Shown here piece by piece: positions 1 to 9,025 of a stretch of 64,000 nt of DNA (positions are counted from its first letter, which is position 1; each line of letters opens with the position of its first letter). A program made the translations under genes and the position numbers. The DNA lies in contig PABA01000011.1 of NCBI GenBank assembly GCA_002699025.1, positions 1 to 64,000 on the forward strand. The letters run 5' to 3'. The notes under the pieces are model-generated. The model was not told the DNA's origin, ran no database searches, and saw only the letters and a program-made list of their open reading frames with translations. Source of the DNA: Sandaracinus sp. (lineage in GTDB: Bacteria > Myxococcota_A > Polyangia > Polyangiales > Houyiibacteriaceae).

Positions 1-155
1 AGCGGGAGCCACAGCACGAGCCGGAGCCACAGCGCGAGCCGGAGCCACAGCGCGAGCCGGAGCCACAGCGCGAGCCGGAGCCACAGCACGAGCCGGAGCC
101 ACAGCGCGAGCCGGAGCCACAGCGCGAGCCGGAGCCACAGCGCGAGCCGGAGCCC
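1..155. repeat. 18-bp tandem repeat running in from the window edge
   Basis: About eight near-perfect copies of an 18-bp unit (GAGCCGGAGCCACAGCGC) differ only by occasional A/G changes. In one forward frame the unit would read as a repeating Glu-Pro-Glu-Pro-Gln-Arg peptide. All three forward frames stay open because the unit has no stop, so openness is not evidence of coding. It could be the 3' end of a repetitive gene starting outside the window, but no start or domain is visible here. Confidence 0.85.
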
Positions 156-403
156 GGAGGGGAACCAATCCCAAGCCCGAGCGGAAGCCCAAGCGGGAGC
201 CCAAGCGGGAGCCCGAGCGCGAGCGGGTGTGGGAGCGCGAGCGGAAGCTCGAGCGGGAGCCGGAGCGCGAGCCCGAGCGGAGCGGGCGTGGGAGCGCGAG
301 CGAAAGCTCGAGCGGGAGCCGGAGCGCGAGCGGGTATGGGAGCGCGAGCCCGAGCGGTCGTCGTCGCGAAGCAGGCGACGACGCGAGCGCCCGAGCGGCC
401 AAC

Positions 404-568
404 GAGCGGGCGAGGGAGGCGAGAGCCGACCTCGAACGCGCCCCGGCACGGGACGAGGTCGGCATGGGACGCCGCGCCCGACGGAGCTCGACGCGCCCTC
501 GCTGATCGTGCTCGAAGAGCGGGCGAGGGAGGCGAAAGCCGACCTCGAACGCGCCCCGACACGGGACG
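404..568. repeat. 52-bp direct repeat, two copies
   Basis: Positions 404-455 and 517-568 are the same 52-bp sequence with only two visible mismatches (starting GAGCGGGCGAGGGAGGCG and ending ACGGGACG). The copies are 113 bp apart. Because no conserved frame joins them, they look like a local duplication in non-coding DNA. Confidence 0.85.
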
Positions 569-817
569 CGCTGCGCAGCCTCGTCGTCGCGAAGTCGACG
601 GCGAGGCGGAGGCGGTCGCGGGGGCGGTCGACGCGAAGCGGCGTCCGCTGCCGCATCGGGATCTCCATGGACGTGCGAAGGCCGCGGACGGCGCCAGCCG
701 GACGGGGCCGAGACGAGCACGGGGAGGAGGGGCCAGGGCTCGTCGCCTCTTCGGCTTTCGACGAGGCGGCGAGCCCCCAGGCTACTTACCTCCCGCGCCG
801 ACCACGGGGACCACGGA

Positions 818-973
818 GGGGGGAGGGGACGGGGCCCGCGGGACCGTCGAAGCCGTCCAGGGCGGCGGCTTCAGCCGCCGTCCTGGGCGAGCCTTCGTCA
901 GCGCAGGCGGAGCATCCGGCGCGAGCCGGGTGCGAGCCGGAGCGAGGTCCCGCGGGCCCCGTCCCCTCCCCCC
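818..973. repeat. Nested palindrome: 28-bp perfect inverted repeat around an inner hairpin
   Basis: 818-845 and 946-973 are perfect reverse complements over 28 bp (outer arm GGGGGGAGGGGACGGGGCCC, then GCGGGACC). The 100 bp between them contain a second stem, CCAGGGCGGCGGCT against AGCCGCCGTCCTGG (about 857-886), with one mismatch and a two-base loop. It could form a very stable cruciform or RNA hairpin. No T-run follows, so a simple intrinsic terminator is not shown. Confidence 0.85.
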
Positions 974-1137
974 GTGGGGGAAGCGCAGAAGCCACCGTGC
1001 CGGAAGCGCAGAAGCCCGTGCCGGAAGCGCAAGCCTCCGTGCGGGAAACGCAGCCCCACGCCGCGGCAACGCACGATCCGACCGTCTAGCGAAGCCGAAG
1101 ACCCCGCGGGCAAGGACGCGGGCAGCGGCTGGGGTGC

Positions 1138-1872
1138 TCAGACGCCGATGAAGAGCCGGTGGCCGAAGTTCCGCTCCAGCTTCGACTGGAAGATCTTCGA
1201 CGCCGCGCTCTCGATGTCGTACTCGACCCGCCGGAACGAGAACGTCCGCGTCTCCACGTCGAACGTCGTGTAGCTCGCCCGGTTGTCGTAGTCCCGCGGC
1301 TGCCCGACGCTCCCGACGCTCACGATGTACTTCGCGCCGTCCTCGAGCTGGAAGTCCTGCGCCGGCAGCTCCTCCACCTCACCGGGCAGCAACTTGAACA
1401 CCTTGCACAGGTGCGAGTGCCCGATGAGCGTGATGTCGCCCAGCTCGTCCCAGATCTGCAAGCACTCCCGCGCCTGCTCCGGCGCGAAGATGTACTCGAA
1501 CTCCTCGAGCCGCAGCGGCGACCCGTGGCAGAGATGCACCCCGCACTCGAGCTCGTGCTTGTAGGGCAGCGTCTTCAGCCACTCGTGATTCTGCTCCGAG
1601 AGGATGTTCGCGTGGAAGTCGAGCGCCTGCCGGGCCGCCTCGTAGTAGTACGAGTAGTCCATGCGCCCGGCCACGGCCGCGTCGTGGTTCCCGAGGATCG
1701 TCACCTCGGCCGTCTCGCGCACCAGGTCCGAGCACTCGTTGGGGCTCGCGCCGTAGCCGACGACGTCGCCGAGACAATAGTACTCGTCGACCCCTTCGGA
1801 CTTGTACGCCTCCATCACGGCCGACATGGCCTCGATGTTCGCGTGGACGTCGCTGAAAATACCCAGCCGCAT
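1138..1872 (-). CDS. Metallophosphoesterase (calcineurin-like, YfcE/MJ0936-type)
   Basis: A 244-residue cytoplasmic phosphoesterase of the compact prokaryotic calcineurin-like type. All metal-binding motifs are visible in order: SDVHAN at the N-terminus, CLGDVVGYG (about 34-42), LGNHDAA (about 60), CHGSP (mid-protein) and IGHSHLC (about two thirds along). Length and motif spacing match phosphodiesterase or Ap4A-hydrolase-like members; the substrate cannot be told from sequence. The start is placed at the ATG directly before RLGIFSDVH because the family begins there and the 17 upstream residues are low quality. No signal peptide is present. It is transcribed alone, 82 bp after the HEAT-repeat gene on the same strand. 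Confidence 0.9.
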   Translation of the reverse strand: MRLGIFSDVHANIEAMSAVMEAYKSEGVDEYYCLGDVVGYGASPNECSDLVRETAEVTILGNHDAAVAGRMDYSYYYEAARQALDFHANILSEQNHEWLKTLPYKHELECGVHLCHGSPLRLEEFEYIFAPEQARECLQIWDELGDITLIGHSHLCKVFKLLPGEVEELPAQDFQLEDGAKYIVSVGSVGQPRDYDNRASYTTFDVETRTFSFRRVEYDIESAASKIFQSKLERNFGHRLFIGV

Positions 1873-1954
1873 GGCTACCCCGCCAGAACCACGGTTGTAG
1901 AGCCCCGGGGGGTTTTTGTCCATCCCATAGACGGCCCACGAATCTCACGGAACG

Positions 1955-4675
1955 TCACGTTTCGGCCACTCCTGCCGAGCCCTTCGTGGCTCCCTCGCCC
2001 TCGCCGAGCGCCCCGTAGAACGCCTGGCTGAACGCCAATACCGGGTCCTCGCCGGCCTCTCCGTCCCCGCGGGCGCGCGCGCGCGCCTCCTCGGCGACCT
2101 GACGTTGCGTCACCGAAGCCAGCGCCATCCGCTTCACCGCCGCGTTCGCGTGGTCTTCGAGGCCGACGACTTTCTTCTCCGCCGTCTCCCGCAGGTGCCC
2201 CAGCGCTTGCACGAAGCGCTCCTCGGGCCCCTTCGGATCCTTCATCGCCCGCACGAGCACCCGCACCGACGAGCCGCCGAGCTCCCCCAGCACGCGCGCC
2301 ACCTCGCGCCACACGTCGCTCGGCTCGGTCTGCAAGAGGTGCACGAGCGGCGCGATGGAGCGCCGCAGCTTCAGCTCGCCGAGCGCGAGCGCCGCCGCCT
2401 GCCGCACGAAGGTCTTCTTGGCCCCGAGCCCGTCGATCAGCGCGTCCGCCGCCGCCTCCCCGAAGCGCAGCACCCGCGGCGCGACCCGCAGCACCTCGTC
2501 CCGGGGCATCTTGCGCACGGCCCGGAACACCGGCCCGAGCACCTCGGCGTCGTCCCGGCCCAGGAGCTCCTCGGCGGCCGCCGCCCGCGCCCCCGGATGC
2601 TCGAGCAGCGCCAGGAGCTCCTCCGTCGTCCGCTCCCCGAGCGCTTCGAGGTCCACCTCCTGGGGCGCCGCCACGTCTGCCCGCACCGCCGCGATGTCCC
2701 GCCAGGCCGCGTCGTGCGCCTCCTGGTCCAGGGCCACCTCGTGCTCGTTCGCCAGCTCGAGGAGCTTCTCCCAGTTGCGCGCCACCGTCTCCGCCCGGAG
2801 CCCCCCGCGCCCCTCGAGCCGCGCGGTCCCGCGGAAGGCGTCGATGAGGCGCACGACCAGCTCGCCGGGCTCGGCCGCGACGCCGAGGCTCACGGCGCGG
2901 CTCACCAGGTTCGGCGGCAGCGCGATGCCATGCCGGAGCGCGTCCTCGAGGATGCGCCGGAAGCAATCGTCGACCAGCTCGCGCGGCAGCGAGAGCGCGA
3001 GGAGCGCCATGTCGAGCTTGGCCGGCGTGCTCCACTTCGCGAGCGCCCCCACGGCAGCGGCCGCCTCCTTCGCGTCCTCCGCCGGGGCCGCGTCGTGGAA
3101 GGGGTGCCCGCCGAGCCGCACGGGGGGCGGCGCCGCCAGCGCGCGCTCCATGGCCGTCACGCGATCGACCCGCCCCTCCGTGCGTGCGGCCCGCTCGAGG
3201 GCCATCGAGAGGTTCGTCCGCCGCTCCGGCGCAGCCAGCTCGCGCGTGCGCTCGTAGCGCCCGGCCGGGCTGAAGAACGCGGCCGTGAGCGAGAGCGCGT
3301 TCTCGTGGAGGGCTTCGAGCAGCGCCCGGTCCTCCGCGTCCTTCGGGTCCAGCGCTGCCCGGCGCACGTAGGGGCGCCCCTCCCCGCGCTCCACGATCGA
3401 GAGCAGGAGCACCGGGTACTCGTCGACGGCCACGTACTGCACGAGGAGCTCGACGTCGTCCCCGCGGAAGGCGTCCTCGTGCCCCTCGCCGAGCCGCACG
3501 AAGAGCCAGGGCCCGTCGCTGCCCATGCGCGCGAGCGCCTGCACCTGCCGGTCCTCGAAGAACGACTCGGGGGGCGTGACCGCCGCCGGGAAGCTCGAGA
3601 TGGGCGCCTCCTCCCCCCGATGGATCGCCGTCCGCTCGCCGGAGTCCGTCTCCTCCGGCACGAGGTCCGCCTCGTCGAGGGTCTCCACCTCGCCGCTCTC
3701 GATGAGCGAGGCCCCCTCGGCCAGGACCACGTCGTCCGCGCCCGGCGCGATCTCCTCCACCTCGTCGAGCGCCTCCACGGCGTCGAGCGCCTCGACCTCG
3801 TCGAGGGCCTCGACGCCGTCGTCCTCGGAGACCAGCTGCGCCTCGCCCGCGTCGAGCTCTTCGATGTCCTCGTCGTCGAGCGCCTGCACGGCCGCCTCGA
3901 GCGAGCTCGGCCCCTCGTCGAAGGGCTCGGAGAGCTCGCCCGCCTCGCCCACGAGGCGCACCGAGGAGGCGAGCTCGGCGGCCGGCTCGGTCGCCGTGGC
4001 GGGCAGCGGCTCCTCGTCCGACGCGTCGGCCTCGGCGAGCGCCGCCTCCCGCTCCCGGAGCGCGGCGAAGCGATCCTGCATCTGCTGCTCGCGGAGCTCG
4101 AGCTCCCGGCGCAGGGCGTCGATGCGCTCGAGCTCCAGGCGCAGATCGTCCTCCTTCGCCGTCACGCTCTCGGCGCGCCGCTGCAGCCGCGCCTCGCGAT
4201 CGACCAGCTCCGCCTCGCGCGACGCGATGGCCTCCTCCCGGGCGCCGAGCGCCGCGCCGCTCGACGCCGCGCTCGCGGCGGCCTCGAGATGGGCGCGGAG
4301 CCCCTCGGCGCCCACGACCACCGGCGCCTCGGCGACGTACGGCGGCACGCGGTGGGCCGTGTCCTCGGCGAGCCGCCGGAGGAGCGCCGCCCGCTCCGTG
4401 AGCGTCCGATGCGCCATGGAGGCGGGCACGACCAGCACGAAGCGCCGCTCCGCCGGGTCGTGGTAGGCGTAGGGCACGGCGAGGAGGGTCCCGTCCGGCA
4501 GCCGGTTCAGCGTGCCCTCGAGCGCCGCCCCCTTCAGCCGCGGATCCGTGACGACGTTGACGACGCGATGGACCGCGACGGCGTCGAGGCCCCCGTCGGC
4601 CCCGGCGACGTGGACCCGCTCGGCGCGCGTGCGCCCCTCTCGGCCGTCGTAGACGAACTGAACCTCGTCGCTCAC
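1955..4675 (-). CDS. Large coiled-coil / HEAT-repeat protein of unknown role
   Basis: A 906-residue protein without signal peptide. Residues about 1-130 form an unassigned globular domain. Residues 145-216 are a charged coiled coil (AREEAIASREAELVDREARL). An acidic linker with repeated EALDEVEALD-like segments follows (about 290-350), then a mixed domain, and near the C-terminus HEAT-like helical repeats such as FVRQAAALALGELKLRRSIA. HEAT repeats normally bind protein partners, so a scaffold role is inferred. The GTG start at 4673-4675 is chosen because GGGAGGGG lies seven bases upstream and further upstream sequence reads as Arg-rich noise. It is divergent from the 4962 gene, leaving about 290 bp for two promoters. 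Confidence 0.8.
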   Translation of the reverse strand: MSDEVQFVYDGREGRTRAERVHVAGADGGLDAVAVHRVVNVVTDPRLKGAALEGTLNRLPDGTLLAVPYAYHDPAERRFVLVVPASMAHRTLTERAALLRRLAEDTAHRVPPYVAEAPVVVGAEGLRAHLEAAASAASSGAALGAREEAIASREAELVDREARLQRRAESVTAKEDDLRLELERIDALRRELELREQQMQDRFAALREREAALAEADASDEEPLPATATEPAAELASSVRLVGEAGELSEPFDEGPSSLEAAVQALDDEDIEELDAGEAQLVSEDDGVEALDEVEALDAVEALDEVEEIAPGADDVVLAEGASLIESGEVETLDEADLVPEETDSGERTAIHRGEEAPISSFPAAVTPPESFFEDRQVQALARMGSDGPWLFVRLGEGHEDAFRGDDVELLVQYVAVDEYPVLLLSIVERGEGRPYVRRAALDPKDAEDRALLEALHENALSLTAAFFSPAGRYERTRELAAPERRTNLSMALERAARTEGRVDRVTAMERALAAPPPVRLGGHPFHDAAPAEDAKEAAAAVGALAKWSTPAKLDMALLALSLPRELVDDCFRRILEDALRHGIALPPNLVSRAVSLGVAAEPGELVVRLIDAFRGTARLEGRGGLRAETVARNWEKLLELANEHEVALDQEAHDAAWRDIAAVRADVAAPQEVDLEALGERTTEELLALLEHPGARAAAAEELLGRDDAEVLGPVFRAVRKMPRDEVLRVAPRVLRFGEAAADALIDGLGAKKTFVRQAAALALGELKLRRSIAPLVHLLQTEPSDVWREVARVLGELGGSSVRVLVRAMKDPKGPEERFVQALGHLRETAEKKVVGLEDHANAAVKRMALASVTQRQVAEEARARARGDGEAGEDPVLAFSQAFYGALGEGEGATKGSAGVAET

Positions 4676-4961
4676 TTCGACACCCCTCCCGGCGCCCCTC
4701 CCCGCGCGTCGCGCGCGGCAGCCACCTACCGGGGTACCACGATCGCGGACCGGAATTCTCGCTTCGCGTGCAACCTCGGGCGCGGAGCCGCGCGTCGACC
4801 CCTCGATCCCGCGCCGCCCGGCTGGTGCAGGGATCCGACGGGGAGGAGGGGAGATGGCGCGGGACCGGCGCTTCAGGGCAAGGCGCCACGCCGCCCTGGA
4901 GCGTCGGGACGAGCCAGGTCCCCTTCTAGCCGGATGGATCACGCACTATGCTGCCGCCCCC

Positions 4962-5525
4962 ATGGCCGTCCCCCAACACGTCGTCGACCTCGCGACCGCC
5001 TGCGTCGCCTCCGTCAACGCCACCGTCGGCGTGGAGCTCGACTTCACGCCCGAGACGCTGCCGATCCTCGACCACTACGCGCGGGGGCTCGAGCAGAGCG
5101 AAGACGAGATCCTCCAGCTGATCGCGCCGATGTGCGGCGCCTACTTCGGCGAGGTCGTCCGCCGCCGCCTCGAGGCCGCGCGCTGGCACGCGCCCGAGGA
5201 CGAGCTGGCCGACTGGCGCATCGAGCACGAGCGGGTCTTCCTCTACTTCAACCCCGTCGGCGTCGCCCTCGAGGTGATCACCGAGGCCGACGCGGCCGGC
5301 TGGAGCGCCCACTTCGAGGTGTCGCCGAAGGACCGCGAGGCCGTGCGCCAGAGCGTCGAGCTCTACGGGGACGTCCGCCCGAAGGACTACTACACGTTCG
5401 CCGTGCGCTACGAGGTGGTCGAGCAGGTCGCCGAAGCGCTGGTCCGCGCCGCCAAGGCCCGCGGTGAAGAGAAGAAGACCTTCGGCTCCCAGGACTACAG
5501 GTCCTCCGCCCGCTCCGCTCGCTGA
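4962..5525 (+). CDS. Conserved-looking hypothetical protein
   Basis: A 187-residue, mostly soluble acidic protein; I do not recognise the family. It has Trp/Tyr-rich segments (ADWRIEHERVFLYFNPVGVA near residue 85, LYGDVRPKDYYTFAVRYEVV near 140) and no signal peptide or membrane helix. The start is the ATG before AVPQHVVDLA, because the 36 preceding in-frame residues are Arg-rich and unlike the rest. Codon use is strongly G/C-ending, supporting a real gene. It is divergent from the HEAT-repeat gene and convergent with the 5559 lipoprotein gene, 33 bp away. Confidence 0.75.
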   Translation: MAVPQHVVDLATACVASVNATVGVELDFTPETLPILDHYARGLEQSEDEILQLIAPMCGAYFGEVVRRRLEAARWHAPEDELADWRIEHERVFLYFNPVGVALEVITEADAAGWSAHFEVSPKDREAVRQSVELYGDVRPKDYYTFAVRYEVVEQVAEALVRAAKARGEEKKTFGSQDYRSSARSAR

Positions 5526-5558
5526 TTCTGGGAGCGACCGGCGCCCGACGGCCGCTGC

Positions 5559-6680
5559 TCAGCGCGGGAGGGAGACCCGGCCGGGGACGCGGACGGGACG
5601 GCGGAAGGCGGACTGCAGGCCCATCGGGCGCATGCCGCCGACCTCGTAGACGCCGGGGCGCATGCCGACGAAGTGCGCGGTCGCCCCGCGATCGACCCAG
5701 CCCACGGGCGTCCCCTGGATGGTCACGATCATCCGCGCCCGGCTGTCGTTCTCGACGATCAACCCCTCGCTCGGCGCGTCCTCGTCGACCTCGTCCTCGT
5801 CCGCCGGGGGGGCGCGCCGGTTCGGCGCCAGGCGACCCATCAGCTCCGGCGTGAGGAAGGCACGGCTCTCCGCCGTCGGGATCGGTCGCGGCGGATCCTC
5901 GTGGTCCGCGCGCAGGCTCGCCCGCGGCAGGCGCACACCCACGTCGGCGGTCCGCTCGAAGCGCCAGAGACCGACGCGGAACGACGGCGACGCGCCCCCC
6001 TCGCCGCAGCGCCGACCGAGCGCGTCCGGCGAGGCGTTGATCCACTCGGCCACCAGCCGGCAGAGGAGGTCACCCGGACCGACCTGCTCGTCGCGGGCCG
6101 GCGGACGGATCCGGAAGCCCGGCTCCATGCGGAGCCGCCCCCCCTCGAACCACTGGGCGAGCTGCCCCGGCCCGAGCGATCGCCCGCCCTCCCCGTCGAA
6201 GACGTACACGCCCGGCTCGTCGCGCCGCAGCCGCACCTCGGAGCCGGCCGGCACGGGCCAGCTCCCCGCGAAGCGCGCGCGCAGCCGATCCTGCGAGACG
6301 TCCACGAAGAGCTCCGCCGTCGGTGAGGGCACGTCGTCGTCGGCCACGCCGAGGCTCCGCGGCACCCAGAGCGTGACCCGATAGACGACCCGCCGGGCGG
6401 CCTCCGGGGTCGGCGCGTCGTAGTCGCCGTCGGCGACGAAGGCCTCGTGAACCTCCCACCGCTCCTCTTCCTCCGCGCTCGGAGCCAGCTCGGGCGCGTA
6501 GACCTGCTCGGGCGTGACCGGCTCCTCCACCTCCGGCGCCGGCGGGGGAGGCGGAGCCGGCCGGCGCCGCTCCCGGGCCTCGCAGCCGACACCGAACGCC
6601 ACGAGCGCCAGGAGCGTCAGCGCCCGAACGAGCGTCGGACCCGGCCGGGCCCCGTCGGCAGACACGCTGGACCGCTGCAC
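5559..6680 (-). CDS. Lipoprotein, unknown function
   Basis: A 373-residue predicted lipoprotein. A hydrophobic segment (LVRALTLLALVAFGVGCEA) ends in a lipobox-like FGVGC, followed by a proline-rich linker and a long beta-rich region with SWPVPAGSEVRLRRDEPGVY and a C-terminal segment (GTPVGWVDRGATAHFVGMRP) resembling a PEGA-like beta repeat. The GTG start at 6678-6680 lies 13 bases after the stop of the PEGA membrane protein gene; the in-frame sequence upstream overlaps that gene and is Ser/Arg noise. The spacing suggests co-transcription with the PEGA gene and perhaps with the two small genes before it. Envelope location is inferred; no enzyme motif is seen. Confidence 0.8.
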   Translation of the reverse strand: MQRSSVSADGARPGPTLVRALTLLALVAFGVGCEARERRRPAPPPPPAPEVEEPVTPEQVYAPELAPSAEEEERWEVHEAFVADGDYDAPTPEAARRVVYRVTLWVPRSLGVADDDVPSPTAELFVDVSQDRLRARFAGSWPVPAGSEVRLRRDEPGVYVFDGEGGRSLGPGQLAQWFEGGRLRMEPGFRIRPPARDEQVGPGDLLCRLVAEWINASPDALGRRCGEGGASPSFRVGLWRFERTADVGVRLPRASLRADHEDPPRPIPTAESRAFLTPELMGRLAPNRRAPPADEDEVDEDAPSEGLIVENDSRARMIVTIQGTPVGWVDRGATAHFVGMRPGVYEVGGMRPMGLQSAFRRPVRVPGRVSLPR

Positions 6681-6693
6681 GAGAGGCCCGCGC

Positions 6694-8013
6694 TCAGAAC
6701 TCGAAGACGACCTGACCGCCCGGGTCCTGACCGACCGAGCCGCCGCCGCCCGCCTGCGTGGCCGCGATCGCGATGACCGCGCCCACCACGACCACGCCGC
6801 CGATGGCCGTCCAGAACCACCACTTCGTGGCGATGCCGTCGCCGCCGTCGTCGTCGTCGTCATCCGGCTCGGGCGTGATCACCGTCTGCGCGGGGATCGT
6901 CTCGTCGTCCTCACCCACCCGCGGACGGAGCACGTTCTCGATGGCCTGCTGGACGGCCCGGCTCACCACCGGCTCGAGCTCGCCGATCTCCCGCGGCGCC
7001 TCGACCTCGCCGCGCAGCACGCGCCGCTGGCTGGCCACGTCGAAGACCACCAGCTCGAGCTTCACCGTCCCCGGGCTGTCCCCGTAGGACGCGCGGATCA
7101 CACCGACCTTGTCGAGCTGGAGCACGTTCGCGATCTCCGCGACCACGCCGTCGGCCTGCTGGAGCTCGTGGCCGGCGAGGCCCTGAACCGCCTCCGGCAG
7201 CCCCTCGTTGCCCTCGAGGGCCATCAGGAACGCCGCCACCTCGCCGGTCGATCGACCCAGCTCGATGTTCTCGATGTAGGGCGTGGAACCAGGCGCCACG
7301 ACGCGCACGCTGTGCTCGCCCCGCGCGAGCCCCTCGACCGACACGGGCGTCTGGCCCCGCGGGATGAAGTCCACGTAGGCGACCGCGCCGGCCGGGTCGC
7401 TCTCCACGCTCACCGACGCGTCCATGCGCCGCGGGGCCGACTGCTCGTAGCGCTCGACCACGTCCGGCGGGAAGATCTCCGGGTCCGGCTGGATGTGCGG
7501 CATCTGCACGTGCAGCTGGTGGAAGGTGTCCCGGGCGCCGCGGTTGTCTCCGTTGAAGACCTGCGACGCGCCGAGGAAGAGCAGCGCCTCGCCCAGATCG
7601 CGCGGATCCTCGAGCGCCGAGAGCGCGAGGTTGAAGTTGTCGACGGCCTCCTGCAGCACCGTGACCGCCTCATCGAGGCGCAGGTCCAGGTAGGCGGCGC
7701 GGCCCTCTTCGAGCTTCTCGCGCGCGATGCGGAGCTTCTCGAGGGTGTTGTCGTCGTAGCCGAGGTAGCGCTGGTCGGCGGCCTGCCAGTCGGCCCCGTC
7801 GACCTGCCGGAGCGCGGCGCGGGCCGCGGCCCCGGCCCGGGCAGCGACCGGCTCGAGCTCGGGATCGATCGCCGTGGCGACGATGTAGATGCGCTGCATC
7901 GCGATCGGGCCCTCGTCGTCCTGCGCCTGCGCGACGGACGGCGCGAGGCCCCCCGCCGCGAGCGCGATCAGCGAGAGGCCCCAGAGAAGCGAACGCGTAC
8001 CCAGCTCCGGCAT
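6694..8013 (-). CDS. PEGA-domain protein with signal peptide and C-terminal membrane helix
   Basis: A 439-residue protein. An N-terminal signal peptide (SLLWGLSLIALAAGGLAPSV, likely cut after AQA near residue 30) precedes helical, TPR-like sequence (about 90-190) and a PEGA domain (SVESDPAGAVAYVDFIPRGQ, about 200-265). An Asp-rich stretch and one hydrophobic helix (FWTAIGGVVVVGAVIAIAAT, about 405-425) close the protein. This architecture is common in myxobacterial envelope proteins. The ATG at 8011-8013 has AAGGTGAG just upstream, so the ten earlier in-frame residues are dropped. The lipoprotein gene follows after 13 bases. A periplasmic domain anchored near the C-terminus is inferred. Confidence 0.85.
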   Translation of the reverse strand: MPELGTRSLLWGLSLIALAAGGLAPSVAQAQDDEGPIAMQRIYIVATAIDPELEPVAARAGAAARAALRQVDGADWQAADQRYLGYDDNTLEKLRIAREKLEEGRAAYLDLRLDEAVTVLQEAVDNFNLALSALEDPRDLGEALLFLGASQVFNGDNRGARDTFHQLHVQMPHIQPDPEIFPPDVVERYEQSAPRRMDASVSVESDPAGAVAYVDFIPRGQTPVSVEGLARGEHSVRVVAPGSTPYIENIELGRSTGEVAAFLMALEGNEGLPEAVQGLAGHELQQADGVVAEIANVLQLDKVGVIRASYGDSPGTVKLELVVFDVASQRRVLRGEVEAPREIGELEPVVSRAVQQAIENVLRPRVGEDDETIPAQTVITPEPDDDDDDGGDGIATKWWFWTAIGGVVVVGAVIAIAATQAGGGGSVGQDPGGQVVFEF

Positions 8014-8103
8014 GCTCACCTTTCCCTCGACGCCCCCCACCACACGGCGGTCGGGGCGAGCTCACGAGGACGCACGGCTCGGGCGATGGTCGTCACGAAC
8101 CCG

Positions 8104-8481
8104 TCAGCGCTCCAGGTCCCGCACCATCGCGGCGAGGTTCGGATCGTCCTCGAGCGACGCGCGGAGATGAGCCTCGAGCTCGGCCCGGCCCGCGGCGTCC
8201 AGCGTCGCCGCCATCGGCCCGGAGAGGGCCTCCGCGACCAGTCGATCGATCGCCGTCGCGGCGTCGATGCGCCCGGCCTCGAGGTCGGCCCCGATGGAGC
8301 CGGCCTCCTGCACGGACCCGGCCTGGGACCCCTGCTGGCTGGCGAGGGCCTCCTGGAACGCCTCGGCGCGCTCCGCCCCCTCCGCACCCGCGGGCCCCTT
8401 GGCGGCACCCTTCGAGGCGGGATCGGTGGGGTCGATGCCCGAGGGCGGCCCTCCGCCCGGCGGTTTGATCGGCGACGTCAT
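8104..8481 (-). CDS. Small Ala/Glu-rich helical protein
   Basis: A 125-residue soluble protein, unrecognised at family level. The N-terminal 40 residues are Gly/Pro-rich; the rest is helical, with DAATAIDRLVAEALSGPMAA and a C-terminal LEAHLRASLEDDPNLAAMVR. The ATG start has GGAGG eight bases upstream. It lies 109 bp after the 8591 gene and 90 bp before the PEGA gene on the same strand, so all four may form one operon. Helical proteins with a similar C-terminal half occur near type III secretion loci in this phylum as far as I recall; that is a weak inference. Confidence 0.7.
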   Translation of the reverse strand: MTSPIKPPGGGPPSGIDPTDPASKGAAKGPAGAEGAERAEAFQEALASQQGSQAGSVQEAGSIGADLEAGRIDAATAIDRLVAEALSGPMAATLDAAGRAELEAHLRASLEDDPNLAAMVRDLER

Positions 8482-8590
8482 GGCGTCCTCCGCGGCAGGG
8501 TAGCGAAGCCTGGAAGCTCGCTGCAAGCACCGATGGCGGCCCCCATCTGGCGCCGCCTCAGGGCAGGCCCTCCCCCCTCGCTCTCGACCC

Positions 8591-9025
8591 TCATCGGACG
8601 TTCCCGATGACCTGCTTGGCGGTGTCGTGTCGCGCCTTCATCACGTTGGACACGGTCGTGAACTGGCGCTGCTCCATGGCGATGCGCTGCTGGAGCTCGA
8701 GCAGCTGCATGGTCGTGCTCGTCTGCTCGCTCAGAAGGCTCTCCGGCCCGCCGGCCTCCCCTTCGGCGCCGAGGGCCGCGCTCGCGCCGCTGATCTCCGC
8801 GCTCTCGGCCGCGGTGCTGCTCTGGAGCGCGCTCGAGCCTCCGCGGACGGCGGCGGTCACGACGCTGCCGCCGGGGACGAGGGTGGCGGCCTGCTCGACG
8901 CCGGCGAGGAGCTGTCGCGCCCCCTGGCCGAGCGCCTCGCGGAAGCGATCGCTGCCGCTGGACGGTGTGACGCGGGGCTGGGTGCGGTGGACGTGGACGT
9001 TCGGGGTGCGGCGAATCTCGGTCAT
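8591..9025 (-). CDS. Small protein with type III secretion rod/needle-like C-terminus (tentative)
   Basis: A 144-residue protein. The N-terminal half is flexible and Ala/Ser/Gly-rich. The C-terminal 40 residues form a strong helix-turn-helix pattern (LLELQQRIAMEQRQFTTVSN, then VMKARHDTAKQVIGNVR). That layout, a small disordered N-terminus and a terminal Gln-rich helix ending in a short amphipathic helix, resembles the YscI/HrpB inner-rod class. No other secretion gene is in the window, so the call is tentative. The ATG at 9023-9025 has GAGGGAGA upstream, which fixes the start. It is the first gene of a possible four-gene leftward operon. Confidence 0.7.
   Translation of the reverse strand: MTEIRRTPNVHVHRTQPRVTPSSGSDRFREALGQGARQLLAGVEQAATLVPGGSVVTAAVRGGSSALQSSTAAESAEISGASAALGAEGEAGGPESLLSEQTSTTMQLLELQQRIAMEQRQFTTVSNVMKARHDTAKQVIGNVR

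Larger units (their letters stand above)
156..1137. other. Gene-free repeat-rich stretch
   Basis: No convincing gene is present. Several open frames cross it, but they are Arg/Ala/Glu low-complexity readings in multiple frames at once. It contains degenerate GAGCGGGAGC-type short repeats (about 180-350), a 52-bp direct repeat (404-455 and 517-568), a nested palindrome (818-973), and four degenerate 18-bp repeats built on CCGTGCCGGAAGCGCAGA (about 980-1050). The stretch ends at the 3' end of the leftward metallophosphoesterase gene. Confidence 0.7.

Noticed and set aside
227-1151. Three long overlapping forward open frames rich in Arg, Ala and Glu
   Set aside because: They are open in several frames at once, cross the direct and inverted repeats, and have low-complexity composition without any domain or ribosome-binding site.
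2105-5467. A 1120-codon forward open frame
   Set aside because: It lies antisense to the HEAT-repeat gene and across the divergent promoter region. Its Arg/His/Leu-rich product is the usual antisense reading of a G+C-rich gene.
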